From Coniferiporia sulphurascens (Eukaryota; Basidiomycota; Agaricomycetes; Hymenochaetales; Hymenochaetaceae): a DNA stretch of 64,000 nt. A program made the translations under genes and the position numbers. The stretch covers positions 1,302,001 to 1,366,000 of the forward strand of contig NBBA01000011.1 in assembly GCA_002794785.1 (NCBI GenBank). The letters run 5' to 3'. Positions 59,633 through 64,000 of the stretch are shown in pieces. The number at the start of each line of letters is the position of its first letter. The first letter of the stretch is position 1. Under the pieces are notes generated by a model. The model had not been told where the DNA came from. It did no database searches and saw only the letters and a program-made list of their open reading frames with translations.

Positions 59633-61866
59633 CTAGAACAACCACGAACCTGCCAGAGCAAAGAAAAACACAAAGCACATAATCAGCCGGATCCAACCCC
59701 CAAAGGCGAACACCACCACCGGGACTGTGTAGTACATAGCATCACTCACCCTTCTCCCTCCCTCCCCCACCCGACCCCAACCCCACGCCCGCCTCCCCGA
59801 TCTGCAAACAACTCTGATGTATAAGGTTAAGCGCCTTAACAGCGTCCCGCCCATCAATCACACACGAGATGTTAATCTCCGACGCGCCCTGGCTTATCAT
59901 CTCGATATTCACGTCGCCCTCTGCGAGCGTCGTGAACATCCGCCCTGCTATGCCCACGAGGTTCCGCATCTGCTTGCCCACGAGGGAGAGGATCGCCATG
60001 TCGCGGTGGATCGTGACCTGTCCAAAAGAAGCGGAGCAGGGACGGACGTAGTAGTTAGACATGTCTGCTTATTTCCACAAGTCCCGACGGACGACGAAAA
60101 CGTACCTTCCCACTCTTCTCAAGCTCCCTCGTAAGCCTATCAAGCATCCTCTTCCCCAGCCCATCCTCAATCGCCATACTCACATGCACCTCACTCGTAC
60201 TAATCAAATCCACCACAACCCCAAACCGATCCAACGTGCCAAATATCCGCGCAAAGAACCCATGCGACACGCTCTTCCTATTCGAATGCACGTTCAACAC
60301 CGATATGCGCTCCTTTATCGTCACTGCCGTAGGGAGCTTCTTCCCGCCTGATAATAAAGGTAGAGACAGCTCTAATAACCCGACCGCACCCGCGCTGAGC
60401 TCGGCAGCGTCGAAGTCCGGGTCAGGGTGGATGACCGTCCCCCCGCCAGACGGATTCTCGACATTTTTAATCCGAATCGGGATCTCCCGACGGATGACCT
60501 GCTCCATCGTAAACGGGTGCACGACCTCGCTACCGTAATACGTCAACTCCGCAGCCTCGTCCGGCGAGATGACAGGGATCAGCCGCGCAGTAGGAACCTT
60601 ACGCGGGTCCGCTGTGAATATTCCATCAACCTCTTTCCAAATTTGCAGCTCTGCAGCTTGCAGGCCGACTGCTGCGAGAGAGGCGAGTAGGTCTGTGTAC
60701 CCGCGTCCGACTTGGCGGAGTAGTGAGCCGGGAACGGGTCCGAAGAAGCCTGTGACGACTGGGACGCGTCGCCCGCATTGTTGGATGCGCGTGCCGACGG
60801 CTTGTGCGACGCGGTCGTAAAACGCTTGATCGAGTGTGCCGTGTTCTGAGTCTGAGGGACGCTCGCTGTCTTCGTCGTGCCCACCTCCGCGCCACTGTTG
60901 TCACCCTCCGCGGGACGACGTTCTCGAGCGAGACGAATTCGGCGTCGATGCCACGGTCCCGGAGGATGGCGGCCACGAGTTTACACGATAAACGTTCGCC
61001 CACGCCGACGATATTATCCCGCGAGCGCGGGGAGATCTCGTCGATGATCTTTTACATCCAGTAAGGGTTAAAAATTACCTGAGTTAAAAAAAAATACCGT
61101 GAAACCGTACGTACCTGTGCAGCGAATAAGAAACTCCTCAGCCCCTCGCAATCACGATCGATCTCCGCCTCCAGCTCTTTAAGGAGCTCGGGATCGCGTA
61201 CGGAAGCCCGCGCCGCAGTGAGGTGGTCTAGCCGGAGCAGGTCGACTGTCGCGTGGAATGGCTGTGCTGCGAAGCTGGCTGGGGTGCTGCTCTGACTATG
61301 AGCCTGGGACAAGTTCGTCATGCTGAGCGAGGAGAAAGGTGAGGGAGAGCTCCCGCGGGGTGAGCTGGGACTGGGTGACCCTGCGCGTTCGCGCGTAATG
61401 GCCGATGTCGATGTCGTGCCGTTCAGGCTGCTCATACTGTCTTTTCGTGGCCAGAAACCTTTGTTGTGTGCGATACCGGCCGTCGTGACCGAAAGTTGCG
61501 GCGTGGCGGCACCGGAGGATATGGAGGGCACGGTTCGTTGCAGAGCTTCTGCCGCAGCGCGAAGCAGGAGGTTCGTCGTCCCTAACGCCTTTGTAGAGCC
61601 CGAACGCGCCGAACATACTATAGCGATTTTGTGCTGGTCGAGATACGACCTGAGTTGTAGAAACCAGACGAAAGAAAAAATGTATAGGCAATTGATCGGA
61701 AAGCAAATAAATTCAAATTTCGGACTTACGGAACTATCTCTTCGGCGATTTTGGCCGCGAATTTTCCGACACTCGTCCCGCCGTATTTTTGCACTATCCA
61801 CGTTGCAGCTGGGTCGACGCTGTTCTGGTGCAAGCTTGGAGGAGTTGCTGGGCTTGGGGAGGACAT
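59633..61866 (-). CDS. HOM3: Aspartokinase with C-terminal ACT domains
   Basis: It phosphorylates aspartate, the first step to threonine, methionine and isoleucine; the fungal enzyme is feedback-inhibited by threonine through its ACT domains. Exons: 61866-61730, 61649-61115, 61048-60106, 60017-59750 and 59649-59633. Motifs in order: KYGGTSVGKF (K27), CSARSGSTKALGTTN, a Ser-rich insert (residues about 87-175), GVGERLSCKLVAA, PVVTGFFG, GRGYTDLLA, EVDGIFTADPRKVPTARL, ELTYYGSEVVHPFTMEQVI, RIKNVENPSGGGT, then ACT segments SVLNVHSNRKSVSHGF, DLISTSEVHVSMA, GIAGRMFTTLAEGDVNIEMI and GASEINISCVI. The short last exon (GSWLF, stop) follows a GTGAGT donor; without it translation would stop at 59742. Exon 3 is 943 nt (3n+1) although both ends are phase 0, and the frame changes near 60920-60870. 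Two one-base losses restore an uninterrupted product. The start is the ATG just upstream of the conserved domain; longer forms are possible. Confidence 0.92.
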
Positions 61867-63784
61867 GGTCGAAGACGAGGAGTCGGAAAGAGCTAGAGGA
61901 GAGTTGGGCGGGGATGAGCGTCGAGAGCTCGGACCGGACAGAGGCGACGTTAGGACATGGCTGCAAGCAACGAGTCGCTCCAAGTTTTTTTGTTCTAGTC
62001 GGTCGTGAGTTGACAGATGGGATGCAGCTAGCCACCGGGCTATGGAAGTGCGCAAGCCGAGTAATTAGCGTGGCCAGGGAGAAGAAAGGGTGGAATATTT
62101 TGAATAAATAGGGAGAGCTAGCAACGAGGTGCAGCGAAGTAAATTTTATGTGAGGGGAGATGTGAGAATGAATGCATGAAAGGAGGATATGTGAGTCTAG
62201 TTGAGCATGCTGGTAGGAGAAAGAGAAGTTGGGATGACTCGATTCCCGAATAACGCCGGTGCTGAAACGGTCGGCCCATAGACTCCGTCCGTCGCCGCGC
62301 GTTGGGCTCTCACTGGCAGGGACGACGTCGACGGCCTGCGGGCGTGTTCCGGGTTCCTCCTTCCGTCTTGGCTGTTCCCGCTCCGCCGCATGCCTCTTCA
62401 GCCTGCAGGTGCGACGGCCGGTAATGCCAGTCGCCGTATGTCGCCCAAGGCCGCCGACACGGACGGCTTTTATCCTCGACAATTATTGCCTCGTTATGCT
62501 GGCACCCAGGCACAGTCTATTCAGACATAGACTACTTAATACCAACGGCCATTACGCGGACCCTTTCCCTGCTTCCGTCCATTTCTAAGCACCGCCGACC
62601 TCGCGCCCGACCCAATCGGCGTGCTTTCCAGCTTGGTACACACCGCCCGGCCAAACCTATCAGGGGCGCGTCCGCGATTCCGTGACCGGACCATCAAGTC
62701 CATGGCTGTCTCCTAGAGGCTATATCGGGCTCTCTCTTATCGGATGGCCACCGTGGGCCGCTCGGCGTCATACTGATGATGCCCAACGGTGCGAGTCCCA
62801 AGGATAGCGTTTCCTCGTTGCAAACAGAAAGATTGCGCCCTGAACGCTCAGTGAGAATATCCTCGTCTGTCCCCTAATTTCATAATCGCCTTTCTCCTGC
62901 GCCCGTGCCCGGGGCACTGCTCACCACTGCAAAGCCCGACGCGACTGGCACTGGCAACACCCGCCGACACCGACCGACCGACCGACCCGACGGTTGGCGG
63001 GCACCGGCGCAGCTTAGCGATACTGCCTTCGGTGCCTTGTGCACCGCCTGGGCCCTGGCTCGCACCATGCTGTGCAGCTGCAGATTCTGGAATGGATCAA
63101 GTGCAGAAAAGGGCAACCATGAGGCGGTCACCAGGCACAGGCCGCCAGGTACAATACACCCCCTCCTCGCCTTCTTCTCAGGTAAGCAATCATAACTTTT
63201 CATCTCAGTCCGAGACGGCATTTGAATTTGGGCTTCGTTACTATATGGATCTGTATAGCTCTGTGCCTGACGTCTCTAGCATCTTTGTCCCGGGCTTGCT
63301 TAAGCTGTCGCTAATCAGGCTTAGAAAAAAGAAATCAGGACAGCCCTCCTGGAGTACACCGAGCATGAGAATTATTAATAGAGAATAGAAAAGCCAGTAG
63401 ATTAATAAAATAAAACTGCTGCGGAGGTGAGAAAGAAAAAAGTCTAATTGGATAGCGATTGATTGACTTGGGTGAGTGAGTGAGAAACCGTATAAGCCGG
63501 TAATCGCTATATGGCAGGTAGCGCCCTCTCCCCCATCCTCCTTCCGCGGACTCTTCACAAGCCCTCATTCTCCCCTTTGCCTCCTCTCGCCGCCATCCTG
63601 GACGCCCTTCTGTAAAGGACGCTGCCCTCCAATCCATTCCCAAAGTCGAACGCTCGCCAAACTGGCGGACCGCCGCGCCAGCTATTCTGGCAAGGAGGGC
63701 TTCGGGTACTCGAAGGACAGCTATAGCTCAGGCGCCAGCGGCAGTAGCTCCAGCGTAAGCGGCTTCGCAAGCTTGTTCTTCAGC
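61867..63784. other. Divergent intergenic region between aspartokinase (-) and G-alpha (+)
   Basis: It should hold both promoters. No gene was recognised. The frame of the G-alpha exon stays open upstream of 63785 for some 180 nt without an ATG, so an upstream exon is possible. Confidence 0.55.
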
Positions 63785-64000
63785 ATGCCCTCCCGCAATA
63801 TGAACGATGACCCGTTGACGTTCCTCTCCGCGCCCCCGTCCGACGAGACTCCGGACGAGCAGGCGCGTCGCCTCCAGCGCGAGGAGGAGGACCGACGCAT
63901 CAGCGAGGCGATCGACGAGTCCCTGAAGCGTGAGCGCCAACAGCAGAAGAAAAGGAAGATCGTCAAGCTGCTCTTGCTCGGGCAGAGCGAGTCGGGTGCG
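63785..64000 (+). CDS. G-protein alpha subunit, first exon (3' end outside window)
   Basis: GTP-binding alpha subunit of a heterotrimeric G protein. From ATG 63785 the frame reads an N-terminal segment with DDPLTFLSAPPSDETPDEQA, a charged predicted helix (RRLQREEEDRRISEAIDESL) and a Lys/Arg cluster (QQQKKRKIVKLLLLGQSESG), which is the start of the GTPase domain and its P-loop (canonical GxSxSGKS). The edge bases GGGTGCG fit a phase-1 donor (G|GTGCG) inside the last P-loop glycine codon, so the invariant Lys would be in the next exon. Unlike classical alpha subunits it does not start MGxxxS/C, so it lacks the usual N-myristoylation glycine. I recall this extended N-terminus in a basidiomycete-specific subgroup. 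The start is the first ATG in the frame. Confidence 0.87.
   Translation, partial: MPSRNMNDDPLTFLSAPPSDETPDEQARRLQREEEDRRISEAIDESLKRERQQQKKRKIVKLLLLGQSESGA

Noticed and set aside
61052..62482. 476-codon minus-strand frame extending aspartokinase exon 2 upstream
   Set aside because: It reads through intron 1 (61650-61729). The true upstream exon with KYGGTSVGKF lies in another frame and joins in phase.
62636..62649. GTACACACCGCCCG, identical to a universal small-subunit rRNA motif
   Set aside because: The flanks do not continue as 18S rRNA on either side (the expected TCGCTACTACC does not follow), so it is a 14-nt coincidence or a tiny fragment at best.

Overview
The window looks like a stretch of a basidiomycete (probably agaricomycete) nuclear chromosome. 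Reasons: genes are broken by many short GT-AG introns, mostly 45-115 bp, often with CTAAY-type branch sites; ATP-citrate lyase is a single fused gene, as in basidiomycetes and unlike the two-subunit ascomycete arrangement; coding DNA is GC-rich and proteins carry long Ser/Pro/Ala/His/Gln-rich disordered tracts; and a G-protein alpha gene of the basidiomycete type starts at the right edge. I see no prokaryotic, plasmid, CRISPR or rRNA features.

Layout. 1-4922 (+): C-terminal three quarters of the E3 ubiquitin ligase listerin, 15 exons, RING at the end. 4923-13226: gene-free. 13227-16216 (+): bHLH transcription factor with a very long loop. 16217-36425: about 20 kb without a recognisable gene, holding a strand-asymmetric pyrimidine tract, a 668-bp MITE-like element flanked by TA, many unrelated microsatellites and a decayed dispersed repeat of about 0.5 kb. 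36426-39683 (-): unrecognised low-complexity protein with several unexplained frame changes. 41123-45275 (-): ATP-citrate lyase, 8 exons, 1161 aa. 48366-49730 (+): alpha/beta hydrolase. 50803-52422 (-) and 53551-55651 (-): two unrecognised proteins, the second with Met-Pro repeats, RG/RGR-rich and Ser-rich tracts. 56343-57924 (-): aldo/keto reductase with damaged frame and one missing splice acceptor. 59633-61866 (-): aspartokinase (HOM3 type). 63785-64000 (+): first exon of a G-protein alpha subunit.

Functional reading. The genes are ordinary housekeeping or regulatory functions with no evident pathway cluster: ribosome quality control (listerin), cytosolic acetyl-CoA supply (ATP-citrate lyase), entry to the aspartate-family amino acids (aspartokinase), signalling (G-alpha) and transcription (bHLH). 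The left half (5-36 kb) is exceptionally gene-poor, the right half (36-64 kb) has normal fungal density.

The most checkable oddity is a set of apparent one-base losses, several in short G or C runs, in three right-half genes, while listerin, ATP-citrate lyase, the hydrolase and the two unknowns between them read cleanly through every junction. In the aspartokinase, whose flanking exon phases fix the expected length, exon 3 is 3n+1 long although both its ends are phase 0. Either the assembly has residual indels or some of these genes are decaying. I found no convincing undescribed multi-gene system; the MITE, the gene deserts and the unusual insertions in otherwise conserved proteins are the best leads.
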